The translations under genes and the position numbers were made by a program. From NCBI RefSeq assembly GCF_002939885.1, contig NZ_MDED01000007.1, positions 62,001-126,000 on the forward strand: a stretch of DNA of 64,000 nucleotides. Reading direction: 5' to 3'. The notes beneath the pieces are model-generated. The model saw nothing but the letters and a program-made list of their open reading frames with translations. It was not told the origin of the DNA and ran no database searches. Below are positions 27,029 through 36,416 of the stretch, piece after piece. How positions within the stretch are numbered: the stretch's first letter is position 1; every line of letters begins with the position of its first letter. The stretch comes from Xanthomonas cucurbitae (GTDB taxonomy: Bacteria > Pseudomonadota > Gammaproteobacteria > Xanthomonadales > Xanthomonadaceae).

Positions 27029-27912
27029 TACCAGCTCCCCGAGGCGCCACCGCCTCCCGATGAACCACCACCGCCACCCCAGCCGCCGCCGCCAAAACCA
27101 CCGCGGCCACCGCCTCCGAACCCACCGAACCCACCCCCGCCCCAGCCACCGCCGCCCACGAAGCGCCCCGGCGATGCCGAGGCCAACCCGGCCAACAGCC
27201 CAATGACGGCCGCACCGGTGCTGGCCAGCAGCAGGGAGGTGAACAGCAGCGCCGCGCCACCGGCCGCAATGCCGGTCAACAAGGCCCGCACCGGACGCGG
27301 CAACGCCCCCAGGATGCCGCGCGCCACCATCGCGACCACAAAGCCGACAAACAACGCCATGATCCAGCCACCGCCGCCATTGCCGGCCCCGCCCTGGTGC
27401 CCGCTGACCGGCGCCGGCAGCGCCTCGCCCTCGATCAGGCCGGCCAGCGTTGCAGTGGCGTCGCCGATACCGCCGCCGTAGTTGCCCTCGCGGAAGCGCG
27501 GCGCCAGATACTCCTGGATCACGCGATTGGCCACGATGTCGGGAATGGCGCCTTCCAGGCCATAGCCGGGCTGGATGCGCACGCGGCGATCGTCCTTAGC
27601 CACCAACAGCAGTACCCCATCGTCGACGCCCTTGCGCCCGATCTTCCAGGTATCGAACACGCGCTGGGTGTACTGCTCGATCGTCTCCGGCTGCGTGGTC
27701 GGCACGACCAGGATCTGCAGCTGCGCGCCCTTGCGTTGCTGCAGCGCTCGCGCCTGCTGTTCCAGCTGCTGGACCTGCGCCGCATCCAACGTCCCGGTGA
27801 CATCGACGACGGGCGAGTGCAGCGGCGGAATGGCCGCCAGCTCCTGCGCCAGCAGCGACGCCGGCAGCAGCAACACCATCATCCACACCACTTTCGAAGA
27901 CGTTCGCCGCAT
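27028..27912 (-). CDS. YgcG-like TPM-domain membrane protein
   Basis: Exported protein of 294 residues. A signal peptide (VVWMMVLLLPASLLAQ) precedes the TPM domain (about 30-165), which contains QILVVPTTQPETIEQYTQRV, GVDDGVLLLVAKDDRRVRIQ and GYGLEGAIPD. One or two transmembrane helices follow, and the C-terminus is almost pure glycine with Trp and Phe (GGGGWGGGGFGGFGGGG), typical of YgcG. ATG 27912 is chosen because GGAG lies six bases upstream; a TTG two codons earlier is possible. Part of the LemA cluster. Confidence 0.85.
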   Translation of the reverse strand: MRRTSSKVVWMMVLLLPASLLAQELAAIPPLHSPVVDVTGTLDAAQVQQLEQQARALQQRKGAQLQILVVPTTQPETIEQYTQRVFDTWKIGRKGVDDGVLLLVAKDDRRVRIQPGYGLEGAIPDIVANRVIQEYLAPRFREGNYGGGIGDATATLAGLIEGEALPAPVSGHQGGAGNGGGGWIMALFVGFVVAMVARGILGALPRPVRALLTGIAAGGAALLFTSLLLASTGAAVIGLLAGLASASPGRFVGGGGWGGGGFGGFGGGGRGGFGGGGWGGGGGSSGGGGASGSW

Positions 27913-27985
27913 TGCCAACTCCTACCTGATGCGTACTGACACTCAGTCTTTCCCCTCTCTCCCACCGGGACATTGTCCCCCTTCA

Positions 27986-28109
27986 TGGGGGAGAAGGTGC
28001 CCCGAAGGGGCGGATGAAGGTGCGAGCGAAGCCACGTGCAGTTGGAAAACACAGAAGCTTCGCGAAGTACCCTCACCCCAACCCCTCTCCCGAGGGGGGG
28101 GAGGGGCTT
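27986..28109. repeat. Xanthomonas dispersed repeat, modules A and B (reversed)
   Basis: Two intergenic palindromic modules in the gap between lemA and the YgcG gene. Module A (about 27986-28020) contains GGGGGAGAAGGTGCCCC then GAAGGGGCGGATGAAGG. Module B (28068-28109) reads TACCCTCACCCCAACCCCTC then CCGAGGGGGGGGAGGGGCTT. The same modules appear in the other orientation near 53.1 kb and 57.1 kb. Confidence 0.85.
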
Positions 28110-28132
28110 GTGATTACTGCGCAGGCTGCTGA

Positions 28133-28759
28133 TTACTGGGCAGGCTGTGGTGCAGGCTGCGGCTGCGGTGCCTGCTGGTTGCCGAAGTCCACCTGCGGCG
28201 CGCGCGAGATCTGCGCTTCGTTTTCCACGCTGAAATTCGGTTTGGGCTGATAACCGAAGAGCTTGGCAGTGACGACCTGCGGAAACGAACGAATGTAGGT
28301 GTTGTAATCCTGCACGGTCTGGATGTAGCGGCCGCGCGCCACGGTGATGCGGTTTTCGGTACCTTCCAACTGCACCTGCAGATCGCGGAACGACTGGTCG
28401 GACTTGAGCTGCGGATAGTTTTCGCTCACCACCAGCAGGCGCGATAACGCGCTGCCCAATTCGCCCTGGGCCTGCTGGAATTGCTTGAGCGATGCTTCAT
28501 CGTCGGCATTGACCTGGATCTGCCCCACGCGTGCGCGGGCATTGGTCACTTCGGTCAGCACCTGGCGTTCCTGCTGCGCGTAGCCCTGCACGGTGCGCAC
28601 CAGGTTGGGAATCAGATCGGCGCGACGCTGGTACTGGTTGAGCACTTCCGACCAACCCGCCTTCACGCTCTCCTCTTTTTGCTGGATCGCGTTATAGCCG
28701 CAGCCAGACAAAAAGACGGTCAGCATCAACACCACCAAAGTACGCATCAGCACGGACAT
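28133..28759 (-). CDS. lemA: LemA-family lipoprotein
   Basis: LemA family protein of 208 residues. The lipoprotein signal ends VFLSGCGYNAIQ, with the lipid-acceptor cysteine at about residue 21. The helical LemA core follows: VKAGWSEVLNQYQRRADLIP, NLVRTVQGYAQQERQVLTEV, and TENRITVARGRYIQTVQDYN. The C-terminus ends in Gln-Pro repeats. Lipoprotein versions are common in Xanthomonas, in contrast to the transmembrane LemA of Gram-positives. It starts the LemA-YgcG-TPM gene set. The biochemical function is unknown. Confidence 0.88.
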   Translation of the reverse strand: MSVLMRTLVVLMLTVFLSGCGYNAIQQKEESVKAGWSEVLNQYQRRADLIPNLVRTVQGYAQQERQVLTEVTNARARVGQIQVNADDEASLKQFQQAQGELGSALSRLLVVSENYPQLKSDQSFRDLQVQLEGTENRITVARGRYIQTVQDYNTYIRSFPQVVTAKLFGYQPKPNFSVENEAQISRAPQVDFGNQQAPQPQPAPQPAQ

Positions 28760-29035
28760 GCAGCTGCCCCATCGAAAGATGGCCGCAGCATGGCATACCG
28801 CAGGTCAAGCCCGCATGCACGCGCGCAGCCTCGCGCGGGGCTACCGGCCGCGATAGAGGCCGGCAACCCTTGGCGGCCGAATATGCAGCAACGACCCGCG
28901 CAACCGATGCGTCCACCGACGCGCGCCCGGGGCGAAGGGCCAGGCGGGATCACAGCGGCGATGACACACCACGACAGCACCTGCGGATATGGTGCAGCGA
29001 TCGCCTGACGCGTGACCGGTCGCCCAGGCCCGCCG

Positions 29036-30232
29036 CTATTGCAACGCCGACGCGGGGCCGAAGAACTCGAAGCGCACCTGCGCGTCAGGCACCCCGAGTT
29101 CGGACAGCTGCCTGCGCAGCATGCGCATGAAAGGCCTCGGCCCAAGGAAATACACATCCACGTCCCGGGCACCGGATGTATCTGCCGGCATCCACTGACT
29201 CAGGCGAGCCGCATCGAGCAGCCCCACGCCGTGCGGCATTTGCGATTCAGCGCCTGCCACCGTGTCGTAGCAGTAATAGTGCGTGAGCTGAGGATGTGCG
29301 GCAGCCGCCGCATCGATCCTGTCCTTGAACGCGTGCACATCGCGGTTTCGTGCGCAATGGATGAAGGTGATCGGCCGCCCCGTCTCCAGCCCCTGCGCCA
29401 GCATCGGCAGCATCGGCGTGATGCCCACGCCACCGCTGATCAACACGATCGGACGTGTGCCGGCCACCAGGGTGAACGCGCCACTGGGCGCGTTGAGTTC
29501 CAGGGTGTCGCCGATGTCGACGCTGTCGTGCAAATGGTTGGATACCACGCCGCCGGCCTCGCGCTTGATGCTGACGCGGTAGGTCTTGCCATTGGGCGGC
29601 GCGGAAAGCGAATAGTTCCGACGATGTTCCTGCCCCTGGATCCACAGGTGAAGGCCGATGTACTGGCCTGGCTGGAAGTCCATCACCGGCCCCTGATCGA
29701 GCGGGGCGAGATAAAACGAAGTGATCTCTGCACTCTCGATGGTCTTGCCGACCACGGTGAAATCGCGGCCGCCCCGCCAACCGCCATGGGCAGCCTCCTG
29801 CTCGGCGTAGCGCGCGCTTTCTGCATCGATCAGGATCTGCGCCAGCTGCGCATAGGCGGCGGCCCATGCGTCCAGCACGGCAACCGTGGCCGTGTTCGGG
29901 CCAAGCACTTCAGCGATGGCCGCGATCAGGCAGTTGCCAACGATCGGGTAGTGTTCCGGCTGGATCTGCAGCGCCACGTGCTTGTTGACGATCTGGGTGG
30001 CCAGGGGGCCAAGTGCCTCCAGGCGCTCGATGTGCCGCGCATACATCAACACGCCGTTTGCCAGCGCGCGCGGCTGATCGCCATTGGCTTGGTGCGCAGC
30101 GTTGAAGTAAGGCCGTACTTCGGGGTGATCGGCCAGCATCTTCTTGTAGAAATGGGTTATCAGCGCCTCTCCACCTTGTTCGAGCAGCGGGACGGTGGAG
30201 GCGACGGTGGCGCGGTGGATCTCGGACAACAT
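29036..30232 (-). CDS. hmp: flavohemoprotein, nitric oxide dioxygenase
   Basis: Enzyme of 398 residues that oxidises nitric oxide to nitrate with O2 and NAD(P)H. The globin domain (1-140) includes HFYKKMLADHPEVRPYFNAA and the proximal heme histidine in IVNKHVALQIQPEHY. The FAD domain has RRNYSLSAPPNGKTYRVSIK, and the NAD domain has VLISGGVGITPMLPML and ends VRFEFFGPASAL. ATG 30232 (MLSEIHRATV) gives the usual family start; the frame extends 24 residues further upstream without homology. It diverges from norR and has a sigma-54 promoter within 50 bp of its start. Confidence 0.95.
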   Translation of the reverse strand: MLSEIHRATVASTVPLLEQGGEALITHFYKKMLADHPEVRPYFNAAHQANGDQPRALANGVLMYARHIERLEALGPLATQIVNKHVALQIQPEHYPIVGNCLIAAIAEVLGPNTATVAVLDAWAAAYAQLAQILIDAESARYAEQEAAHGGWRGGRDFTVVGKTIESAEITSFYLAPLDQGPVMDFQPGQYIGLHLWIQGQEHRRNYSLSAPPNGKTYRVSIKREAGGVVSNHLHDSVDIGDTLELNAPSGAFTLVAGTRPIVLISGGVGITPMLPMLAQGLETGRPITFIHCARNRDVHAFKDRIDAAAAAHPQLTHYYCYDTVAGAESQMPHGVGLLDAARLSQWMPADTSGARDVDVYFLGPRPFMRMLRRQLSELGVPDAQVRFEFFGPASALQ

Positions 30233-30265
30233 GAGCGGTCTCTCGTTTGGTGTGCAGCGCATGGC

Positions 30266-30281
30266 AGCAAAGCCCGTACCA
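30266..30281 (-). promoter_or_regulatory. sigma-54 promoter for hmp
   Basis: Minus-strand TGGTACGGGCTTTGCT matches the sigma-54 consensus TGGCACG-N4-TTGCW at all but one fixed position, with GG and GC ten bases apart. It lies 34 bp upstream of the hmp ATG, and the NorR-type boxes are 43-114 bp further upstream. Confidence 0.75.
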
Positions 30282-30323
30282 ACCCGCTTATCCTTTGAGA
30301 TCAATCACTTTGCGATCTTCCGT

Positions 30324-30380
30324 GTCATAATGACTCCAGCATGAAATGAGTCGAATCGACTCCATACAGGTCGAAATGAC
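30324..30380. promoter_or_regulatory. three NorR-type GT-N7-AC boxes
   Basis: Three 11-bp sites of the NorR form GT-N7-AC: GTCATAATGAC (30324-30334), GTCGAATCGAC (30350-30360, inside the 15-bp palindrome GAGTCGAATCGACTC) and GTCGAAATGAC (30370-30380). Centres are 26 and 20 bp apart. E. coli norVW also uses three such sites. The third overlaps the proposed norR start codon. Confidence 0.75.
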
Positions 30381-31929
30381 TCAATCCAGCCAGCTACTTG
30401 CACTGCTGCCATTGCTCTCGGACCTCACCCAGGATCTGCCCGACGCAGATCGCTACCGCCGTCTGCTGGAGGGTTTTCGGACCTTGTTGCCGTGCGATGC
30501 CGCTGCGCTGCTGCGCCTGGAGGGACAGGATCTGGTCCCGGTGGCGGTGGACGGGCTGACCCCGGACACGATGGGGCGGCGCTTTCGTGTCACCGAACAC
30601 CCGCGGTTGGCGAGGATCCTCGACGCGGCGGGGCCGGTGCGCTTCGACCCTGACAGTCCGTTGCCCGATCCCTACGATGGGCTGGTGGAGAGCGTGCAGG
30701 GCCATCTCCCGGTGCATGACTGCCTGGGATGCGTGCTGCGTGTGGACGGGCGTCCCTGGGGGATCATCACGCTGGATGCGCTGGAGACCGAGCGCTTCAC
30801 CCATGACGCACTGGACGTGTTATCGGCGTTTGCCGGCCTGGCGGGTGCCTCCGTGGCGGCGGCGCAGCGCATGGAGGCACTGACCGACCTGGCCGAGGCC
30901 GCACACGAACACGCCGCGCAGATCCTGCGGGATGCCCCGCATGCGCAGCGACAGCTGATCGGCCAGAGTCCTGCCTACAAAGCCTTGATCCGGGAGATCG
31001 CGCTGGCCGGTCCCAGCGACCTGTGCGTGCTGATCCAGGGCGAGACCGGGGTTGGCAAGGAACTGGTGGCGCGCGCCCTGCACACCGCATCCTCGCGCTG
31101 TGGCAAACCGCTGGTCAGCCTTAACTGTGCAGCGCTGCCTGACACGCTGGTGGAGAGCGAACTCTTCGGGCACGTCAGGGGCGCCTATACCGGTGCGCAT
31201 GCAGACCGTCGGGGCAAGTTCGAACTGGCCGACGGTGGCACCTTGTTTCTCGACGAGGTCGGCGAGCTTCCCCTTGCCACGCAGGCCAAGTTGCTGCGCG
31301 TCCTGCAGGAGGGCCAAGTCCAACGCCTGGGATCGGACCGCGAGCATCACGTGAACGTACGGGTGATCGCGGCGACCAATGCGGATCTTTCCGAGCAGGT
31401 TCGCAAGGGTGCCATGCGTGCTGACTTCTATCACCGGCTCACGGTCTATCCAATCCGCGTTCCCGCCCTGCGGGCCCGGGGACGGGACGTGCTGCGCGTT
31501 GCCGGCTACTTCCTGGAAGACGCCCGTGCGCGCTATCGCCTGCGCGGGCTGCGCCTGGATGGGCCTGCCCAGGCAGCGCTGCTGGCTTACGCATGGCCAG
31601 GCAATGTGCGCGAACTCGAGCACGTCATTGGCCGCGCGGTCATCAAGGCCATGGGCACCGGCCCGGGCCCCCAAGGCATCGTGTCACTGGGGGTGGCACA
31701 TCTGGCGCTTGCCCAGGTCGCTGCCGACGCACCTGTTCCGGAGGCCGAACATCCAGCGGAGGCAAGCCTGGGATATCGCCAGCGCGTGGCCGCATTCGAA
31801 GAACAGTTGATTCGGACGGCGCTGGAGCGTCATCGCTACCAGTGGTCGGCTGCCGCGCGCGCACTGAAGCTGGACCGCGCCAATCTTGCGCGCATGGCGA
31901 AGCGGCTGGGCATCACGGCAGTGCAATGA
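30376..31929 (+). CDS. norR: nitric oxide-responsive sigma-54 activator NorR
   Basis: Activator of 517 residues. The N-terminal GAF domain (about 15-165), which in NorR binds NO at a non-heme iron, includes [20 protein letters not shown] and [20 protein letters not shown]. The AAA+ domain has Walker A GETGVGKE, sigma-54 loop GAYTGA (Tyr in place of Phe, as in NorR), and Walker [12 protein letters not shown]. The C-terminal helix-turn-helix ends [23 protein letters not shown] 30376 is preferred over 30346 because AGG lies five bases upstream and the earlier codon sits inside a NorR box. Divergent hmp is the likely target. Confidence 0.92.
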   Translation: MTQSSQLLALLPLLSDLTQDLPDADRYRRLLEGFRTLLPCDAAALLRLEGQDLVPVAVDGLTPDTMGRRFRVTEHPRLARILDAAGPVRFDPDSPLPDPYDGLVESVQGHLPVHDCLGCVLRVDGRPWGIITLDALETERFTHDALDVLSAFAGLAGASVAAAQRMEALTDLAEAAHEHAAQILRDAPHAQRQLIGQSPAYKALIREIALAGPSDLCVLIQGETGVGKELVARALHTASSRCGKPLVSLNCAALPDTLVESELFGHVRGAYTGAHADRRGKFELADGGTLFLDEVGELPLATQAKLLRVLQEGQVQRLGSDREHHVNVRVIAATNADLSEQVRKGAMRADFYHRLTVYPIRVPALRARGRDVLRVAGYFLEDARARYRLRGLRLDGPAQAALLAYAWPGNVRELEHVIGRAVIKAMGTGPGPQGIVSLGVAHLALAQVAADAPVPEAEHPAEASLGYRQRVAAFEEQLIRTALERHRYQWSAAARALKLDRANLARMAKRLGITAVQ

Positions 31930-32069
31930 GCGCCCAGCGATGCAGGCGGCCCGCCACCGGCAACTCCAGACGCGCACCGGCGCATTGACTGCGTCGCTGC
32001 GCGCGGACGCAACGCACCGGGCTGTACCGTCACGCCCCGCTTGCCGGCAGACGCCACAGCGGTCGGCGC

Positions 32070-32450
32070 TCAAACGATCCGTGGCAACAGCACCAGGCCC
32101 CAGCACAACAGCACATTGAGCAGGAGCAGGAACACCGCCGCCGAGCCCATGTCCTTGGCGCGGCCAGCCAGCACATGGTGTTCCGGGCCGTAGCGCTCGA
32201 TCACCGCTTCGATGGCCGAGTTCAACAGTTCGGCCGCCAGCACGATCAGCAACGGCGCGATCAACGCGATGCGTTCCAGCGGCGACTGCCCCAGCCATGC
32301 GCCCAATGGCGCCATCACCACCGCCAGGCAGACTTCCAGCCGGAACGAGGATTCGTGCAGCCACGCCGCGCGCAATCCCTGCCACGACCAGATTGCCGCC
32401 TTGAGCATGCGGCGCGGACCGCGCGGCACGTGTCCCAGCTGATCGGCCAT
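32070..32450 (-). CDS. dgkA: diacylglycerol kinase DgkA
   Basis: Small inner-membrane kinase of 126 residues that recycles diacylglycerol from membrane-derived oligosaccharide or LPS modification. The N-terminal amphipathic part has KAAIWSWQGLRAAWLHESSF. The active-site stretch is LLIVLAAELLNSAIEAVIER, followed by HHVLAGRAKDMGSAAVFLLL, the DgkA signature. Three transmembrane helices are visible. It diverges from the SGNH hydrolase gene; the 182-bp gap should hold both promoters. Confidence 0.94.
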   Translation of the reverse strand: MADQLGHVPRGPRRMLKAAIWSWQGLRAAWLHESSFRLEVCLAVVMAPLGAWLGQSPLERIALIAPLLIVLAAELLNSAIEAVIERYGPEHHVLAGRAKDMGSAAVFLLLLNVLLCWGLVLLPRIV

Positions 32451-32632
32451 GCGTCAGGACCTGCAGCCGCAAGGGCGCGCCTGGGGACAAAAAGAATGCA
32501 TGACCTGTTCGCTGCTGGGGAAAGTGCGAATCTTGCACCGTGCTGCCGCACACCGCCAGCGACAGGCCGGTTTGCCCACGGCTTGCAGACTGCGGCACCA
32601 TGCCCGTTGGCTCCATTGCTGCAGGGTTGCTC

Positions 32633-33322
32633 ATGATCCAATACCGCTTACGCGCACTGCTGGCTGCGCTGCTGCTGGTCTCCAGCCAGGCCATCGCCCT
32701 GGAGACCGCGCCAGCCGTCCCCACCCAGGTCTCCAGCACCGCCTGGGAACAGGACATGCAGCGCTTCGCCGCCAGCGACGCGCGCCAGCCACCTCCCCGG
32801 CATGGCATCGTATTCGTGGGGAGTTCCTCGATCCGCTTCTGGGACACACTGGCACAGGATTTTCCCGGCAAGCCAGTCATCAACCGCGGCTTCGGCGGCT
32901 CGGAAGTACGCGACAGCACCTGGTATGCCGACCGCATCGTGATTGCGTACACCCCGCGCCAGGTGGTGCTGTATGCCGGCGACAACGATCTCAACAGCGG
33001 ACGCACGCCCGAACAGGTGCGCGACGATGTCGTGGCATTCGTGCAGCGCATTCGGCGCGACCTGCCCGAAGCGCGGATCAGCTATCTATCGATCAAGCCC
33101 AGCCCCGCGCGCGCGGCGCTGCTGCCGTCGGTGGCAACCGCCAATCGGCTGATCCGCGACGCCTTGGCGCAGTTTCCGCAGACCGACTACGTGGACGTCC
33201 ATACCCCCATGCTCGACGCCGACGGCACACCGCGCCCGCAGCTGTTCCGCGAAGACAGGCTGCATATGACTGCGGATGGTTACGCGCTGTGGCGCAAGGC
33301 CGTGGCCCCGGTGCTGGAGTGA
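32633..33322 (+). CDS. exported SGNH/GDSL-type hydrolase
   Basis: Predicted secreted esterase-like protein of 229 residues. The signal peptide is RLRALLAALLLVSSQAIA. Block I is IVFVGSSSIRFWDTLAQDF with GSS replacing GDS, block II is INRGFGGSEVRDS, block III is VVLYAGDNDLNSG and block V is REDRLHMTADGY with the Asp and His. This matches the SGNH subgroup near platelet-activating-factor acetylhydrolase-like proteins. ATG 32633 was chosen because it opens the signal peptide. The substrate is unknown. Confidence 0.82.
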   Translation: MIQYRLRALLAALLLVSSQAIALETAPAVPTQVSSTAWEQDMQRFAASDARQPPPRHGIVFVGSSSIRFWDTLAQDFPGKPVINRGFGGSEVRDSTWYADRIVIAYTPRQVVLYAGDNDLNSGRTPEQVRDDVVAFVQRIRRDLPEARISYLSIKPSPARAALLPSVATANRLIRDALAQFPQTDYVDVHTPMLDADGTPRPQLFREDRLHMTADGYALWRKAVAPVLE

Positions 33323-33331
33323 TCGCCCAGG

Positions 33332-33383
33332 GCGTCGCTCAGTGCGCTCCGGCCATGCGTCGCCGGAGTGCACTGAGCGACGC
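33332..33383. terminator. strong hairpin between convergent genes
   Basis: Inverted repeat with 21-base arms and one mismatch: GCGTCGCTCAGTGCGCTCCGG minus its last base on the left, its complement on the right, around a 10-base loop (33353-33362). It lies ten bases past the SGNH hydrolase stop, between that gene and the convergent sensor kinase. No clear T run follows, so bidirectional termination is inferred from position. Confidence 0.55.
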
Positions 33384-33534
33384 AGCGAGACTCTGCTTCC
33401 GCGTCGCTGGCTCCCCGGTGACACGCCAGCGCGCATTCCCTCCGCGTCACGCAGGTCCCCGCCTGATGCGGCGACGCGGCGCGCGCCACCCACGCGATCT
33501 CCCGATCCCCGTCGCGACCGGCATCCGGCCAGCC

Positions 33535-34806
33535 TCAGGCCACCACCACCGCCACCGAAGTGCCCACGCCGGCCTGGCTCTCCAGCTCGATGCGCCAGCC
33601 GAAGCGGTCGCACAGCCGGCGGACGATCGACAAGCCCAGGCCGGTGCCCTGCGGACGCGTGGGATCGGCGCGGAAGAACGGCTCGAATGCGCGTGCACGC
33701 GCTTCGTCGGTCATGCCGATACCGGTATCGCGCACCACGATCCGGTCCTGGGCCACCTCCACCTCGATGCTGCCGGTGTCGGTATAGGCGCAGGCATTGC
33801 GCAGCAGGTTGCTCAACACCACCCGCATCACCCGCGGTGGGGCGAACATCTGCAGGTGCCGGTCGCCGACCATGCGCAACGACACCGGTTTGTCGCCCAG
33901 CAGTTCACGCGCGCTATCGACCTCCTCACTGGCCAATTCGGACAAGTCGAAGGTCTCGCTCTGCGGATCGATCTCCGCCTCGCGGGCCAGGATCAGGAAT
34001 GCATCGATCACCGCTTCCATGTCGCGGCCGGCGCGCTGGATCCGACGCAGGCTGCGTTGGCTACGCTGCGGCAGATCGTCGTCTGCCAGGGCCATGTCGC
34101 TGGCCACGCGGATGACCGTCAGCGGCGTGCGCAGCTCATGACTGGCATCGCGGGTGAAGTTGCGTTCGCGCGCCACATGCTCGCTGACCCGTTGCCCCAG
34201 CGCGTGCAGCGCAAGCGCCAATTGCCGGGTTTCGCCCTGCAATTCCGCTGGCAAACGCTCCGGCGCCAGTTCGTCCACATCCGGGTTGCGCGGGTCCCAC
34301 TGCGACACGCGCCGTGCCAGCCAGCTGATCGGTGACACCAGGCGTTTGGACACCCGGTAGGTGAACCACGACACGCCGTAGATTCCCAGCAGCACGATGA
34401 TGGCCGGCACCACGCCGAACCACCAGGTGAGATGGGCAGCGCGCGAGCGCGGGAACACCAGGTACAGGCGACCTTCCGGGCGTTGGTCCACATAGGCCAG
34501 CGCGTCGGCGGCGGCCACTTCGCTGAAGCCCGGCGACAGGCGCCGCAGCGCCGCTGGCGCCGCATCGGCAACAGCCCCGGCCGGCGAGAAATACCCCTGG
34601 ATATTGCGCGTATTCGGCGGCCGGTAGTCCGGCGTGCTCTTGTGCATGCGCCAGAAATGCACCGCTTCGTCGGCAAGCACAGTGCGCACCAGGCTGTACT
34701 TGATGACGAAGGAGATCAGGTACCCGCCCAGCACGATGGCCAGGCTCGCCAGCGCAACCTGCAACAGGAACGCCAGACGTATTTTTCGCGGGAGCCCGTG
34801 TGGCAT
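33535..34806 (-). CDS. two-component sensor histidine kinase
   Basis: Membrane histidine kinase of 423 residues. TM1 is about 10-35 (FLLQVALASLAIVLGGYLIS), a periplasmic sensor of about 95 residues follows, and TM2 is FGVVPAIIVLLGIYGVSWF. HAMP region, then H box RDASHELRTPLTVI, N box VLSNLLRNACAYT, G1 VRDTGIGM, F box FEPFFRADP and G2 GTGLGLSIV. The open frame extends to a TTG at 34842, but ATG 34806 fits the first helix better. The response regulator gene lies 141 bp upstream on the same strand. The signal cannot be deduced; broad similarity to ColS/PhoQ-type kinases is not specific. Confidence 0.88.
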   Translation of the reverse strand: MPHGLPRKIRLAFLLQVALASLAIVLGGYLISFVIKYSLVRTVLADEAVHFWRMHKSTPDYRPPNTRNIQGYFSPAGAVADAAPAALRRLSPGFSEVAAADALAYVDQRPEGRLYLVFPRSRAAHLTWWFGVVPAIIVLLGIYGVSWFTYRVSKRLVSPISWLARRVSQWDPRNPDVDELAPERLPAELQGETRQLALALHALGQRVSEHVARERNFTRDASHELRTPLTVIRVASDMALADDDLPQRSQRSLRRIQRAGRDMEAVIDAFLILAREAEIDPQSETFDLSELASEEVDSARELLGDKPVSLRMVGDRHLQMFAPPRVMRVVLSNLLRNACAYTDTGSIEVEVAQDRIVVRDTGIGMTDEARARAFEPFFRADPTRPQGTGLGLSIVRRLCDRFGWRIELESQAGVGTSVAVVVA

Positions 34807-34947
34807 TGCTGCATCCAGGGACGCGTGCCGCAGGTCGGGCAACGCGTCCGTGAGTCCGTCGTGCAGCCTGTTGGCGGCACGGGAGGGCGAGTGGCGCGGG
34901 AGCGCCTGCAGGAGCGGCCAGCCACCTGACGGCGGCCGGCCGGAACA

Positions 34948-35661
34948 TCAGGTCATCGGCTGGGCGATGTCGGCAATGCGGTAGCCGGCGCTTTGCACAG
35001 TGTGCAGCAGCGGACGGTCGAACGGCTTGTCGATGATCTTGCGCAGGTTGTACAGATGGCTGCGCAAGGTGTCCGAATCGGGCAGCCCGTTGCCCCAGAT
35101 CTCGCGCTCGATTTCCTGGCGGGTCACCACGCGCGGCGATTCGCGCATCAGGATGGTCAGCAGGCGCAGGCCGATCGGCGAGAGCTGCAGCTCGGTGCCG
35201 GCGCGGGTGGCGCGCATGCTCACCGGATCCAACACCAGATCGGCGACCTTGAGCACTTCCGAGCCCACCTGGCGACGTTCGCGGCGGATCAGGGCACGCA
35301 AGCGCGCTTCCAGCTCCTGGATCGCGAACGGTTTGGTCAGGTAATCGTCGGCGCCGAAGCCCAGGCCGGTGAGCTTGTCGTCCAGCGTGTCGCGGGCGGT
35401 CAGCATCAGCACCGGGGTGGACTTGCGTGCGTCGTTGCGCAGGCGGCGACACACCTCGATGCCGTCCAGGCGCGGCAGCATGAGATCCAGCACGACCACG
35501 TCGTAGCTGTTCTCGGCGGCCAGACGGTAACCGTCCAGTCCATCTTGCGCGTAGTCGACCTCGAAGCCACGGCCTTCCAGGTATTCGCCGATCATTTCGG
35601 AGATATTGCGGTTGTCTTCGACGACCAGCACGAGGCCGGACGTTTCCTTGGTCTGACGCAT
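34948..35661 (-). CDS. OmpR-family response regulator
   Basis: Regulator of 237 residues paired with the kinase gene that follows. Receiver domain (8-120): acidic pocket in VLVVEDNRNISEM, phospho-acceptor Asp59 in VVLDLMLPRLDG, conserved Lys in DDYLTKPFAIQELEA. The C-terminal winged helix has RQEIEREIWGNGLPDSDTLR and SHLYNLRKIIDKPF. ATG 35661 has a strong Shine-Dalgarno (GGAAAG); the frame upstream to 35712 lacks homology. tesA, the regulator and the kinase all point the same way and may be co-transcribed. Confidence 0.9.
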   Translation of the reverse strand: MRQTKETSGLVLVVEDNRNISEMIGEYLEGRGFEVDYAQDGLDGYRLAAENSYDVVVLDLMLPRLDGIEVCRRLRNDARKSTPVLMLTARDTLDDKLTGLGFGADDYLTKPFAIQELEARLRALIRRERRQVGSEVLKVADLVLDPVSMRATRAGTELQLSPIGLRLLTILMRESPRVVTRQEIEREIWGNGLPDSDTLRSHLYNLRKIIDKPFDRPLLHTVQSAGYRIADIAQPMT

Positions 35662-35749
35662 GGACTTTCCTCGGTCTTCAGCTTTGTGAAACATGCCGGA
35701 TGGCCGGTGCAAGCAACGTGAAGGCCGAATAACGTTTCATGCCATCCGA

Positions 35750-36403
35750 TCAGCGTCCCAGCAACGGGCGCAGCGCCGGCCACACCGTCTCCAGTACCTT
35801 GGGCTGGGCAGCAGCGGTCGGGTGCAGACCATCGGCCTGCATCAGGCCCGGCTGCAAGGCAACCTTTTCCAGGAAGAATGGCACCAGCGCCGTGTTGTAT
35901 TGCTTTGCCAAGTCCGCATAGGTCGCCTTCAGGCGCTCGCGGTAGGCCGGGCCGTAATTGGGCGGCACGTCGATGCCCAGCAGCAGCACCTTGGCCCCGG
36001 AGGCCTGGCTGAGCTGGATCATCTTTTCCAGATTGCTCTTGAGCTGGGCCGGGGTCAGCCCGCGCAGCGCATCGTTGCCGCCCAGCTCGATCACCACCAC
36101 GCCGGGTGCGTGCTTCTGCAGCAGGCCCGGCAGCCGGGTCAGCGCGCCGGAGGTGGTCTCGCCGCTGATACTGGCATTGATGATCGCCGGGGGCGTCGCC
36201 ATGTCACGCTTCAGGCGTTGGTCCAACAGGGTGACCCAGCCGGACTGCACCGGGATGTTGTGCGCAGCGCTCAGGCTGTCGCCCACCACCAGGATCGGTG
36301 CGGTCGTCGCCGGACGCTTGGCAGCGGCAATCCCCGGCGCAAGCAGGGAGAGTGTCAGCAGCCACAGGACCAGCGCGCCATATCGCAGTGTTCTTTCACG
36401 CAT
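35750..36403 (-). CDS. tesA: periplasmic acyl-CoA thioesterase / lysophospholipase TesA
   Basis: SGNH esterase of 217 residues, a periplasmic thioesterase I/protease I/lysophospholipase L1 type. The signal peptide is ALVLWLLTLSLLAPGIAAA. Nucleophile block ILVVGDSLSAAHNIP, block II NASISGETTSG, block III VIELGGNDALRGL, and catalytic Asp-His in MQADGLHPTAAAQ. ATG 36403 (MRERTLRYG) begins the signal peptide. It diverges from the ABC transporter ATPase with only about 13 bp between the starts, as tesA and ybbA do in E. coli. Confidence 0.93.
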   Translation of the reverse strand: MRERTLRYGALVLWLLTLSLLAPGIAAAKRPATTAPILVVGDSLSAAHNIPVQSGWVTLLDQRLKRDMATPPAIINASISGETTSGALTRLPGLLQKHAPGVVVIELGGNDALRGLTPAQLKSNLEKMIQLSQASGAKVLLLGIDVPPNYGPAYRERLKATYADLAKQYNTALVPFFLEKVALQPGLMQADGLHPTAAAQPKVLETVWPALRPLLGR

Positions 36404-36416
36404 TCGGAGATTCCTC

